A DNA stretch of 64,000 nt from Balanoglossus misakiensis. Lineage: Eukaryota; Hemichordata. Made by a program: the position numbers and the translations under genes. The stretch lies in assembly GCA_040954595.2 (NCBI GenBank), contig CM082598.2, positions 7,936,001 to 8,000,000 on the forward strand, given 5' to 3'. Positions 1-11,000 of this stretch are shown in pieces. The notes beneath the pieces are model-generated. The model worked only from the letters and a program-made list of their open reading frames with translations. It did no database searches and was not told where the DNA came from. The first letter of the stretch is position 1. Each line of letters opens with the position of its first letter.

Positions 1-881
1 GTTGATAACACATCAAAATGCGTTGCCCTACTCTCCTTCATTAGAAATTGCAACTTTGAAATTTCACATTGGATCCATGTCTTCTCTTAAGTAGTTGGGG
101 CAATAAAATCAAAATTTCCGCAAACAGTGTTATCCCCCCCCCCCCTCTGCGGACAGTGTTATCCTCCCCTCTCCCTGGGGCATATTACAACCCCTGATGC
201 TTAAAGGAATTTAAAATAAATACATAAAGAGTTGGCTCGATGAACTGTACTGCGATATTGTCTGTACATTTCTTCTTTTTCATTTTAAATACAAATAAGG
301 TGACCATCAATACAAGGTGGAAATTTGAGTTTGCAATGATGGAAGTGGTTGTGAAGATGTGTCATCAAGTGTGTCGCAGTCAGCCCGAACGCAGGTCAGC
401 AATTTCACTGTAATTGCCAAGGTTTCTAGTTCTGGTGACGCCCTCAACGTTCTGTCATACACGCAACTGAAAGTGGCATGCGAAAGTCCCGCGCTTGTTT
501 AATGCCAAGTTAACAAGCAAGGACGGCAGTTGAATGACTCAAATTGATAAAATGGCCAAAATCACATCTGAACTACACATCTGTGTGGTTTTTTGTTGGA
601 AAAACATGTTTTCTTTGCAGAAAATAGCGACTTACAGAATGACCCCAGAACAACTAAAATCAAAACATGCCGTACTTCAGGGTTTTTACGGACTGCCGCA
701 CTTTTATTTAAAAAGAATTTTTAAGTTTAGATATAATTTTCACTAAAATCGATATATTGTGTAACAAAATTAAAACAAATCACGATGCAACCCCCAGAGG
801 TCTTCGCTCAAGCGCTCGATCCTTTTAAATTCAGCCCGGATGGTGACGCAACAGCCTCAGTGTAGCTCATAGCTGTGCACG
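1..881. other. Left flank of the large transposon, no gene seen
   Basis: Only short open frames without recognisable domains or splice context. A C-rich run lies near 136-146. The last bases before 882 join sensibly to the bases after 14661 as the pre-insertion site. Confidence 0.5.
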
Positions 882-887
882 TAATTG
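882..887. repeat. Target-site duplication TAATTG (left)
   Basis: TAATTG sits directly before the element end TATGGAAAGCC and recurs directly after the other end at 14656-14661. An exact 6-bp duplication at both ends is direct evidence of transposition. Confidence 0.9.
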
Positions 888-2172
888 TATGGAAAGCCAT
901 AACTGCCTTAAGTGAACTGAACTCATGTTCTCTTGTGTATTTAACATGTTGTCTTGTACATTTAATATGTTGTCTTGTGCATTTCATATATGGTCCTGTG
1001 CATTTAACATGTTGTCTTGTGCATTTCATATATGGTCCTGCGCATTTAACATATTGTCTTGTGCATTTTATATTGTCTTGTGCATTTAACATGTTTTCTT
1101 GTGCATTTATGTATGCTGTCTTGTACATTTAACATGTTGTCCTGTGCATTTCTATATGTTGTCTTGTCCATTCATATACGTTGTCTTGTGCATTTCTATA
1201 TGTTGTTGTGTGACTTTAATATGTTGTCCTGTTCATTTCTATATGTTGTCTTATTTATATACGTTGTCTTGTGCATTTCTATATGTTGTTGTGTGACTTT
1301 AATATGTTGTCCTGTTCATTTCTATATGTTGTCTTGTTTATTTATATACGTTGTCTTGTGCATTTCTATATGTTGTCTTGTCCATTCATATATGTTGTGG
1401 TGTGCCTTTAACATGTTGTCCTGTTCATTTTTATATGTTGTCTTGTCCATTCATATACGTTGTCTTGTCCATTCATATATGTTGTGGTGTGCCTTTAACA
1501 TGTTGTCCTGTTTATTTCTATATGTTGTCTTGTCCATTCATATATGTTGTGGTGTGCCTTTAACATGTTTTCCTGTGCATTTCTATATGTTGTCTTGTCC
1601 ATTCATATACGTTGTCTTGTCCATTCATATTGGTTGTCTTGTCCATTCCTAGACATTGTCTTGTGCATTTCTATATGTTGGTGTGCCTTTAACATGTTTT
1701 CCTGTTCATTTCTATATGTTGTCGTGTGCCTTTAACATGTTGTCCTGTTCGTTTCTATATGTTGTCTTGTCCATTCATATACATTGTCTTGTGCATTTCT
1801 ATATGTTGTCTTGTCCATTCATATACGTTGTCTTGTCCATTCATATACATTGTCTTGTACATTTCTATATGTTTTCGTGTGCCTTTTACATGTTGTCCTG
1901 TTCATTTCTATATGTTGTCTTGTTTATTTATATACGTTGTCTTGTGCATTTCTATATGTTGTCTTGTCCATTTATATATGTTGTCCTGTTCATTTCTATA
2001 TGTTGTCTTGTTTATTTATATACGTTGTCCTGTTCATTTCTATATGTTGTCTTGTCCATTTATATATGTTGTCTTGTGCATTTCTATATGTTGTCTTGTC
2101 CATTTATATACGTTGTCTTGTCCATTCATATTGGTTGTCTTGTCCATTCATATACGTTGTCTTGTGCTTGTG
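888..2172 (+). repeat. Left terminal inverted repeat made of a 21-22 bp minisatellite
   Basis: The outer 38 bases (888-925) are single-copy and match the right end in inverse. From about 925 to 2172 runs a tandem array of units such as TTGTCTTGTGCATTTCTATA(TG), with 21-bp variants ending TTTAACATG, more than fifty units judged by length. Units containing CATATATGG are confined to the outer part, so the array has layered structure. No stop falls in several frames over long stretches, producing cysteine-rich open frames that are a by-product of the repeat. Confidence 0.9.
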
Positions 2173-2279
2173 GTGTTTTATAATGATTATCAAAGTATAT
2201 ACCATAATGCAACAGTATGAGCATGCTCAGTAGATTTTTACATAATAACACGCAAGAAAGATAGCGTTGAAGAGGTATC
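2173..2279 (+). promoter_or_regulatory. Putative promoter/leader of the transposase gene
   Basis: About 107 bases separate the array from the ATG at 2280. TATA-like strings occur at 2176-2183 (TTTTATAA) and 2196-2201 (TATATA). Placement between repeat and start codon suggests the terminal repeat supplies or abuts the promoter. No transcript evidence. Confidence 0.35.
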
Positions 2280-3638
2280 ATGGCATCTATGAGAGACATT
2301 CTAGAAAGTCTACAAATGGGGAATCTCAGTGACAACTTTGAGAGTGAAAAGGTAACACCAGAATTAGTGTGTAAACTTTCTGTGCCAGAACTGGAGGAGC
2401 TTGGTCTTCAAAACAGGGCAGACATGATGGCATTACGTATTGCGTGCACCACAAGTGGAGGGGAAACTCCAACAAAAGCCCATGGATTATATGGTGGTGC
2501 TCCAGAATTTGTCATTCCCAAATGCATCTTAGAACATTTTTTTGATGAAGGATTCACAGTTACTGAAGTGGCATCTATGTTATCTGTTTCGGAGCGTACT
2601 ATTTACCGCAGAATGATGCATTATGGGCTGAGTAAGATGAATTTCTCTGATATCTCTGATGGTGACCTGGATGATAATGTACAGCAACTGACAGTGGAAT
2701 TCCCTTATTGTGGTGAAAATATGATCAAGTATATGTTGCAAGAAAAGGGAATTAAAGTCCAACGGATGAGGCTCCGTGATAGTATCCACAGGGTAGATGC
2801 TGAGGGTGTTAATTCCAGAAGAAAAGGTCGTTTACAAAGACGTGTCTACAATGTGAAGGGACCAAATCACTTATGGCATATTGATACCAACCATAAGTTA
2901 ATTAGATGGCATTTTGTGATATTTGGGGGCATTGATGGCTTCAGTAGACTACCTGTCATCCTATCCTGCAGCAACAACAATAAGGCACCCACATTGCTGG
3001 AATACTTCAAGTCCGGTGTTGAGAATTTTGGTCTTCCCAGTCGTGTAAGGTCTGACATGGGTCGTGAAAATATACTGATAGCTGAGTATATGATTGAGAG
3101 ACGGGGACCCAACAGGGGAAGCATGATTACAGGCAAAAGTGTGCATAATCAGAGGATTGAACGATTATGGAAAGATGTGTATGAAGGTGTTCTGAGCCTT
3201 TACTACCAACTATTTTACTTCATGGAAGAAAGAGGTGTACTTGACCCACTGAATGTACTGCACATTGCAGCTCTTCACTATGTGTTCATGCCTAAAATAA
3301 ATGAAAAGTTAGAAATCTGGAGGAAAGCTTGGGCTCGACATCGTATGCGTACAACAAAGACATCACCTCTGCGTTTGTGGATATCTGGACAGATGAATGA
3401 TCCAGTTGGTATTGATGACTCTGACATTGGTTTGTATGGAGTAGAGGGTGTCATCAATGATGATTCAGAGGAGACAGACTCGCGACCAATCATCGAGCCA
3501 CCATCATTTCAAATGGGTCAACAGTGTATGGATGCACTATCTCAGCACATATTACCAAACTGGACATCAGACAACTATGGCATTGACATTTATAATATAG
3601 CAGTTCAAATCATACAGGACAATGCTGATCAAAATTAG
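2280..3638 (+). CDS. Integrase-like DDE transposase with N-terminal SAM-like domain
   Basis: A 452-residue unbroken frame, probably the enzyme that cuts and joins the ends of the surrounding element. Residues 4-56 form a helical SAM-like domain (motifs RDILESL, TPELV, ELEELGL) shared with the HECT protein of the same element. Residues about 93-116 read as a helix-turn-helix ([19 protein letters not shown]). An RNase H-fold integrase core follows: D202 in WHIDTN, D259 in RSDMGREN and E294 in NQRIERLW, 35 residues after D259, giving a complete DDE triad. The C-terminus ([10 protein letters not shown]) matches the type seen in multicopy integrase-core proteins of fish and cnidarians. The start is the first ATG of the frame and agrees with the start of the shared domain. 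There is no intron or stop. An ATTAAA polyadenylation-like signal lies near 3682. Function as transposase is inferred from motifs and position. Confidence 0.85.
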   Translation: MASMRDILESLQMGNLSDNFESEKVTPELVCKLSVPELEELGLQNRADMMALRIACTTSGGETPTKAHGLYGGAPEFVIPKCILEHFFDEGFTVTEVASMLSVSERTIYRRMMHYGLSKMNFSDISDGDLDDNVQQLTVEFPYCGENMIKYMLQEKGIKVQRMRLRDSIHRVDAEGVNSRRKGRLQRRVYNVKGPNHLWHIDTNHKLIRWHFVIFGGIDGFSRLPVILSCSNNNKAPTLLEYFKSGVENFGLPSRVRSDMGRENILIAEYMIERRGPNRGSMITGKSVHNQRIERLWKDVYEGVLSLYYQLFYFMEERGVLDPLNVLHIAALHYVFMPKINEKLEIWRKAWARHRMRTTKTSPLRLWISGQMNDPVGIDDSDIGLYGVEGVINDDSEETDSRPIIEPPSFQMGQQCMDALSQHILPNWTSDNYGIDIYNIAVQIIQDNADQN

Positions 3639-4433
3639 TCAATAATTTTCAAAGTGCTTAAGTCGCACATATTTGACGGATTAAAAGAAATGACAATACT
3701 TTCAATTTTACTGATCATGTGGATTTTTGGTTTCTCATTTGTATGTACATGTATAATGACAATCTGTAAAAAATATAGGGGTCACCACGCTTGTTATCGA
3801 AATACAAGGCCGCGAATTTAGTCCCTAATGCTACGGAAAAAGATGAATACATGCAGTTTTTCAGTTTGTTCTGTGCATACATCATTAAGAGCATTTGTAC
3901 ACAGAGCAGTAAAAGTTTTAAATAATATACCTTCACAGGCGAAACTGTCCCAAATACTTTTGTTTCACTCATTTCACTCTTTCCGATACTATTGTTTTTT
4001 CTTATTACAGTCTCTAATGAATATGCTATCATTTCTTCACATTTGGGAATAAAACAGCTTTAAGTACACATTTTTAATAGAGAACAATGACAACTTTATT
4101 GACCATTAAATCATGACCGATAAAAGAAACTGAACATCTCAGACAGTAAACATTTACCAACAGCTAACAGCTACTTCTAGAAGCTCTACAGATTCTACTA
4201 TATTGTATTATATTCTTTCTACTTTAGACTGATATTGATTTTCATCTGTCAGCCAAATCAGTATTACCGGTAAGATGTATGTTTAATAGATTAAAATGAA
4301 ATAACATGATACATACCATGGTCACACTGGTAAAAATGTGAAACGTTTCATATGGGGTCACACATACACCATTAAGACGTTTCAGAAACATCTCAGATCA
4401 AATACTGGCGTAAATTATGCGTAAACGGTTTAA
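3639..4433. repeat. Transposon interior with a dispersed-repeat segment
   Basis: No gene. Positions about 3680-3830 match 17610-17760 with divergence (shared GTGGATTTTTGG, CTCATTTGTAT and GGGGTCACC), so an older repeat lies here. The remainder up to 4433 shows nothing recognisable. Confidence 0.5.
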
Positions 4434-4768
4434 AGGGACAAAGTCTCTCTCTCGCTGCCCTATTCCCATTTAATTATGTTTAATACAAGACACTGTTTAT
4501 GTTAATGTAGTAAATGTGGATATATAATCAACGTTCAACCACACACACCTTCCATCTCACTTGTAGACACGAGAGTGAAAAAAACTCGCCAAATGAATAA
4601 TTGTTCTCAACCATTTTTTTCATTTTGAGCGAGTTTTTACTCTCATATCATACAAGCAGAATGGAAGGTGTGTGTGGTTGAACAGTCATTCACTACATAT
4701 ACACATGTATATTAACATAAACAGTGTCTTGTATCAAACATAATGCAAACAGGGCAGTGAGAGAGATA
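4434..4768 (+). mobile_element. TTAA-type MITE, 3' end truncated
   Basis: Starts after TTAA (4430-4433) with AGGGACAAAGTCTCTCTCTC, the end of the complete copy at 38549-38890. The interior is a foldback (the ACACACCTTCCAT arm pairs with ATGGAAGGTGTGTG). The copy stops at GAGAGAGATA and lacks the last ~15 bases. The next sequence (CAAGGACACTGTGGTCCC near 4800) recurs near 25510. Confidence 0.8.
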
Positions 4769-5097
4769 GGCCGTGCACATTAATAAAAAAATGGTGTCAA
4801 GGACACTGTGGTCCCATTTGAGGATTACGCAGAAATAGGTAAGTATACACCAGATGATCAAAAGGTGTAACCTCACACATGGTAAAATTTGAGACACTAT
4901 TTGTGAACACAGGGTAAAATTTGCCTATGGTAAACAGAGAACATTAATCCTTACAGTTTCCTTGTGTCCACATAAGCAAAGTTTATGTATAGGCGCTGAG
5001 CCTCGGGGGGGGGGGGGGGGGGGGGGGGGGCATAGACAATGGGTTGAGGAGAGGTGTTAATCCTTACACTGGCTCAGGTCTGAGAAATGAGTGCATA
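4769..5097. repeat. Dispersed repeat with a 26-base G run, 3' flank of the HECT gene
   Basis: Bases about 4895-5075 are an inverted relative of 44510-44640 (shared CCTATACATAAACTTTG and CCCATTGTCTATG when reversed). The pure G tract at 5005-5030 replaces a short mixed GGCCCC stretch of the relative, so it is a local expansion. It lies just downstream of the HECT stop codon, probably in its 3' untranslated region. Confidence 0.65.
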
Positions 5098-8000
5098 TCA
5101 AACATTACCAAAAAACCTATTGGAAAAAGCTAAATCATACAATGCAAACAATTGTGCTGCCGATGGTAATGGATGTGCAGCTGTTGGTCTCGGCAATGAT
5201 AATAAATTTATACATGTGTTTGCAGTCGGCAAAAACGACTGCTGCACGGGAACAAATGTTATTGCCGGACTTATGCAGAAACCGAGCACTGGCTCTTCTT
5301 CAGCCCCTGTCACAAACTGGAGGATATCAGTAAGAGTGACAGATCCTCTTCTCCCACCTGAAACAGATTAAAGACAAGAGTATAAAAACTCACCAAAATA
5401 AATAATCGGTCTCTACCATTTATTCATTTTGGGCAAATTTTTACTCTCATATCATACAAGCGGAATGGAAGGTGTGGTTAAGGTTGAACGTTGATTCACT
5501 ATATATCCACATGTACATTAACATAAACGGTATCTTGTATCAAACATAATAAATAGGAAAAGGACCGGGAGAGAGACTATTGTCCCTTTAATGATTATGA
5601 TTGGGGATAGGATACATATGATACACAGCTAAAGATTGACAGACCTGCACCAGGTCTGTCACATGCATACCTGACAGGACAGGTCTGCTGCAGGTCTGAG
5701 AGGACATAATACATGGTGCAGGTCTAACAGGTCTGACCCGCACCAGGTCTGATCCAGCAGACTGCTGCAGGTTTGCGTCCATATCGCTGCACATGACCTG
5801 TTGGTCAGACATGCACCAGACCTGGTAAAATTTAGTTGTGTTGTACCCATGGAATGTTAATTTTCAAAAGCAGTTTCTGTATACATATAATTCAAACTGT
5901 CACTAAAGTGCAAAAGACAGGTGGCAATGAATTGATTAGGGTGCAGTACAAGTAATTGAGATATCTGGCTCAAATTTGTCACAATGCAAGCTGTCGTATT
6001 GCTCTTTTAAATTAAGTGTGTCTCTGAATTTCTTGGAAGATTTTGTCATAAAAATAATTTTAGAAGGTTTAAATATCCAAGACAACCTTTGGAAAATCAT
6101 GACTAAAGCTTGTACTCACACAAATTTGTGGCATTGCAACACAACATAGGCAAAAACTTACTTTTGAAGCATTATGCAAATTACCTTTCATGTGATAGTC
6201 ATGTAAACAATGGTGACAGTCTGGTAACCACAATTTCCCCTATATATAGTTTTTTTTAGCAAATATATAATTTATGGGGGTTCTGAGCTCATTAACCATT
6301 AAGGAATTGTTAGATTAAAAATGTCAATACATGTACTTGAGTTTTGAGATTCTAGCAAGACATACGAAAACGAGTCTGAGGGTGAGCATGTACTGTGCAC
6401 ACAGACCGAGATTACACGTTCGGTGACTGATAAGTTTATTAATATCCATACACTTTCTCGTTCCATGACGCGAACAACCTGCCATGCGTTGTTGACCCTC
6501 CGCCTTGTTTTGAACTATTCTCACGCCTTGTTCGAGAATCTCGTTCCGGATCTCAAAAACAGAGTATTCCTTGTACTGCACCCAATCCTAACGATGCCAA
6601 GTCAGTTGAAAGGGGTTTGATTTCCAGTGTGCGTAGAATTCTGGCACCCAGGCCTGTTAGGCTGCCAAATTTGCAAAATTTAATCTTGGATATGCAGGAA
6701 ACACAACACAACACATCCATATACAATCAAAATGTTCAACTTACTTGCGACTTCACGTAGGTATTTGATAAATACTGCATACACTTCACCCTCAAAGCGT
6801 CTGTTATTAGAACCTGCATCTGCGAACTCCGGTACCAGTAGGGATTTGATTTTATTCATCGTCAATGTACTGGCTGTATTTTGTTGGAATAGGTATTGAA
6901 ACACAGGTAGGTCCAAACATAACTGGTAATGCAAAGAAAACCAATGATGACATAGTCCTTGCTGCTTCAATGTTGTTAAAATCTATGGTACTCCATTATT
7001 ATTATTATTGAAAAATAATGATGACTTTGTACATAACAATTGTACACAGATCATCACAGATCAAATGCCATTATTAACAAATAATTTCATACCAAGTTTA
7101 GATGACAATAATCTAAGAATTGGCATTCCAGTACAACTGAATTGTGACACATTTAGTCATTTGTTTTCTGAAGTAACATTTGGAAATATTGCAATGTGCA
7201 TCAGAGCAAATTACTAGGGTATTACTGATAGATATGGCAGAGGAAATCTTCCTGTTTCAGTGGACCTACCTGATATATCCCTAAAGTGCTCAATCCATCC
7301 TTCAGCTTCATGATACATAATGGTATCTCTTCACCTTCAGAACCTTTAAACAACCATCGTAGTACATCTTCACTCAAAAACTGAGCTAGCTTTCCGTTCT
7401 GTATCATACTTAGAGCTGTAAGAAAAACTTATTATCATTACTCGTTTTATCTTTAAAGAAAGAATTACAGGAGTTTTACCATACCATCCTAACCCTAATC
7501 TGCTCCTTGCAGTCATATATTTCTGTGAATATGGAAAGGCTTTTATTTTTAGACTTGAGGTGTTCGGCACCCCGAAATCGCTGACTTCTGAACATTTAAT
7601 CTTGGGAATAAAAATTGGAGGTCAACCTGCTAGATTTTTGGAAAAAGCACCCTCTATCTAGCACCTCTTTAAAGGGACAAAGTCTCTCTCTCGCTGCCCT
7701 TTTTCCATTACCTTTTTTGCTAGTCTTTGTAGATCTTTGTGAAACGGCTTCACAAAGAAGTTTTTTTGGAAGGTCATCATATTTTTTACCATTATAGAAT
7801 CTTGTTCAGTATGATAATCACATATCAATACAACTATGGTATTAAATTAAACACAGATTTGCCTAAAAATCTACTTTTATGTAATTTTTTACCATTTCTA
7901 GATAAACTTTTTTAAACCTGGTAGATCCTTGTTTGAAATATATGAAATCAATTTAAGGGGGGAAAATGGTGGGTCACCGCGCAAATTGTTGAGACACAGG

Positions 8001-11000
8001 AAGTACGTAAAACATGGCTTTCAGGCTGTAATCTGATTGGCCTGACCACAACATGAGGTTCAATGGGGAGCTTCTATGGGAGTTGGTCAGATGTAGTGTG
8101 AGGCAACAGCATAAGAATACTGTACTGCAAAGCAAAAGATGTTGCCTTACCCTACATCTGATTTGAATCAGATTGGGTGATCACATGACCGAGGTAACAA
8201 GGTCATGTGCCAAATCAATCCCCATATTCGGTCTATATCTTTATTACATGCCTTGCCGACAATATATATTCATGATAACTTGTATTTACAAGTAAAAAAA
8301 TAAATTATAAATGTCATTTTCGTGATATCAAGAGGGAAAACAACAATTTTATCAAAACACTAAGCTTTAAAGTGTATGAATTATTATTTAATTGAAAGTG
8401 AAGTGGATCCCTGGGTGTTTCAGTTTCTGTACCGATCAACCATCATACATGAATAATCTGGTGCAGTTTTTGGAAAATATTGCTATTTCATCATTTGCAA
8501 CGTACGATGTTGTATGGATTGAATTTTAATGTGTTCAGAAATAAATTATTGTAAAAGCAAAAGTGAATCACTTTTTTTCGTTTGGTTTCATGTCGAAAAC
8601 AGTTCCAGGTCATCTTGCCGGCCAGTGATGATTTTGCAGCCCGCTACGTCATGAAACGTTTGATATACGAGGCATTGTAATAAAGTTAGCATTTGACATG
8701 TACTTGTCAGGAACTGATTCTCTACCGTTGAAAACACACTTGGCCATGATGAGGCTATAAAATCTTACCTATAATTATTCCTACTGTGGTGTAGTCCTCA
8801 TGAAGGTGCTCTTTTAAGGTGTCGAAATATTTTTCTTTCATTTCTCTCATAATCAATGCGAAGAATTCTTTTCTTGGTCCTCCATAATCCTTTGCTTGCT
8901 AATGAACACAGAGAAAAATAGTGTGAAATTGTTATATAAAGACATGAAGCATATGCTCAAAACATGACAAAGTTACTCATCCTGTGACCAGTTTGAGTTT
9001 TCTGCAAATATAGAGATAGTTTGGAGCACTGCACATGCACCATCCAAGCGAACAGGAAGTAGCATTTTTCTCAGGTTACACATCCAATATAGGGTATTTT
9101 CAGCTCTCGTACATGGCTAAATAGAGTGTCATTTTTGGTCAAGTTCATAACCAAATGCAGCCAAGATGTTCAGTCAATGTCATGGCTGCCGGCGAGCATG
9201 AAAAGTTCAGAATCCCCGAAAATTTGGGCCTAACCATTCTGCAGTCATCTCTGGTTTCTGCAATGTTACTCCAGAATATTTATGATTTCAGTTGGCTGTA
9301 TTCAAATCTATTGTACAGTGTCTTTTAGAGGATCCATTTTTCCTTCATATAAATATTAAATATTCTCATTGAACAATTAGTTGACAAAATGCCAGCATTG
9401 TATATAATGCACAATGGGGGACAATGTGGACGCTCGTTCTATGCATCACACATGGTGCTAGTAGGTGGGTAGCAGGTAGGAGGAAGTTTCGTTAGAAGAG
9501 ATTAATCACATCACTTCTGGGGTCAATTTAAAATAGGTAAAATAGTTAAGGTTCAAAGACAAGTAATTGATCCTCTTAATCTAAAAATTATGTTGCTTAA
9601 TAAGCTCAGAAGTCAGAACCCCATCAAAAGCCTACCACAGACATGCAATTTGCATAACCTTTAATAAATCAATTTGCCCAATGGTTTGTTTTAATGCTTT
9701 GAGGTATCACGCTCAAATTTGCGGGAAAGCAAGCTGTCACAATGCTTTTTCCAAAGTGTGTCTCATATTTTTTATATCTTGGTTATTTTAGTGTTAAATG
9801 ATCTTAAAGTTTGTTAATCATAACATTTGTTTTAGAAGATTAAAAAAAATCTGAGACACACTTCAGTCAAGCATTATGACAACTTGTTACCACAACAATT
9901 TCAGGCACATTTAGTTGTTGTTGCAATAATATGCAAATTACTTGTCATGTGACAGCTATGTAAACAATGGTGATTCAGTGGAATCAAAGATAAGCCCAAA
10001 GCTAGTTTTCTCCACTTCTATCCCTGATAAATTGATACATATATGTTGCTAAATTTCATAAATACAAGAAATCCTACATTGTACTTTCATTGAACACATC
10101 ACTCTGAAATATCCAACAAAGTTAGACTTACCTCTCCATAAAAATCAACTTCCAAAGTTGTACACAGCTCCTTCACAGATAATGTTGTTATCTCATCAAA
10201 TCCAGTTTGGAGAACTAACAACCTGTCAACAGTTATGGAAGTGGTTCTACCCTCAACATGCTGACTTGTGGACTTCAACTCTAATGGTCTGCCTGTCATT
10301 ACTACTGACTGGTAAAATCGCAGAATTTCAACTGGATTTGTGACTGCATTCTCCTTGCAATATTTCACGGTTCTCTGTACAGCATCATTTACCCATAACA
10401 TGCCATCTTCAATCTCTGGTTCACTATCAATACCATCTCCAATTCCAAATATACTGCCTGAATTATCTTCATTATTCCTGGTCTGAAAGTAAACAAATCA
10501 TTGTAATGAGTTTAATGACACATGACAAATACAAAGTATTTAAACGTTCCCCTTTTCAGGTAGGCCTAAATCCTGTCATGTTCTGATTACAGTATCATAG
10601 GTGTTAAAGCAAATACTAGTACATGAATAAATTATCCAAATATAAGGTTCAACCATATACAAGTTCTCTTGTTGGTGGGACCATAGCAGACTTATGTCAC
10701 AATTACGAACACAATTGAGCATATTAATTTAAATAATAACACATGTTATAATATACACCATGCTAATACTGTGTCGTGATTTGCCAGAATCCGTCACGTG
10801 ATAGGAAAAGAGTATCAACTATGAATCCCTAGGTAAATAGCAGAAAAAATATAAACCGGTCACGTGACCAACGTGAGTGAGGTTTATTATAAAACACCTA
10901 TGGCCTGACGTCCGTGAAGTTGGCCTCATCCTCAGCTTGAAAGGTCACGCGAATATGAGGATGAGGATGAGGCCAACTTCACGAATGCTGGGCCTGGGCT

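Noticed and set aside
925-2172. Possible CRISPR array
   Set aside because: Units are contiguous without unique spacers, and the context is a eukaryotic transposon end.
925-2233. Long overlapping cysteine-rich open frames in the left array (up to 197 codons)
   Set aside because: They arise because the 21-22 bp unit lacks stops in several frames; overlapping frames, no domain, mirrored in the right array.
3715-4052. Open frames on both strands after the transposase
   Set aside because: They overlap a dispersed repeat and each other; no known domain.
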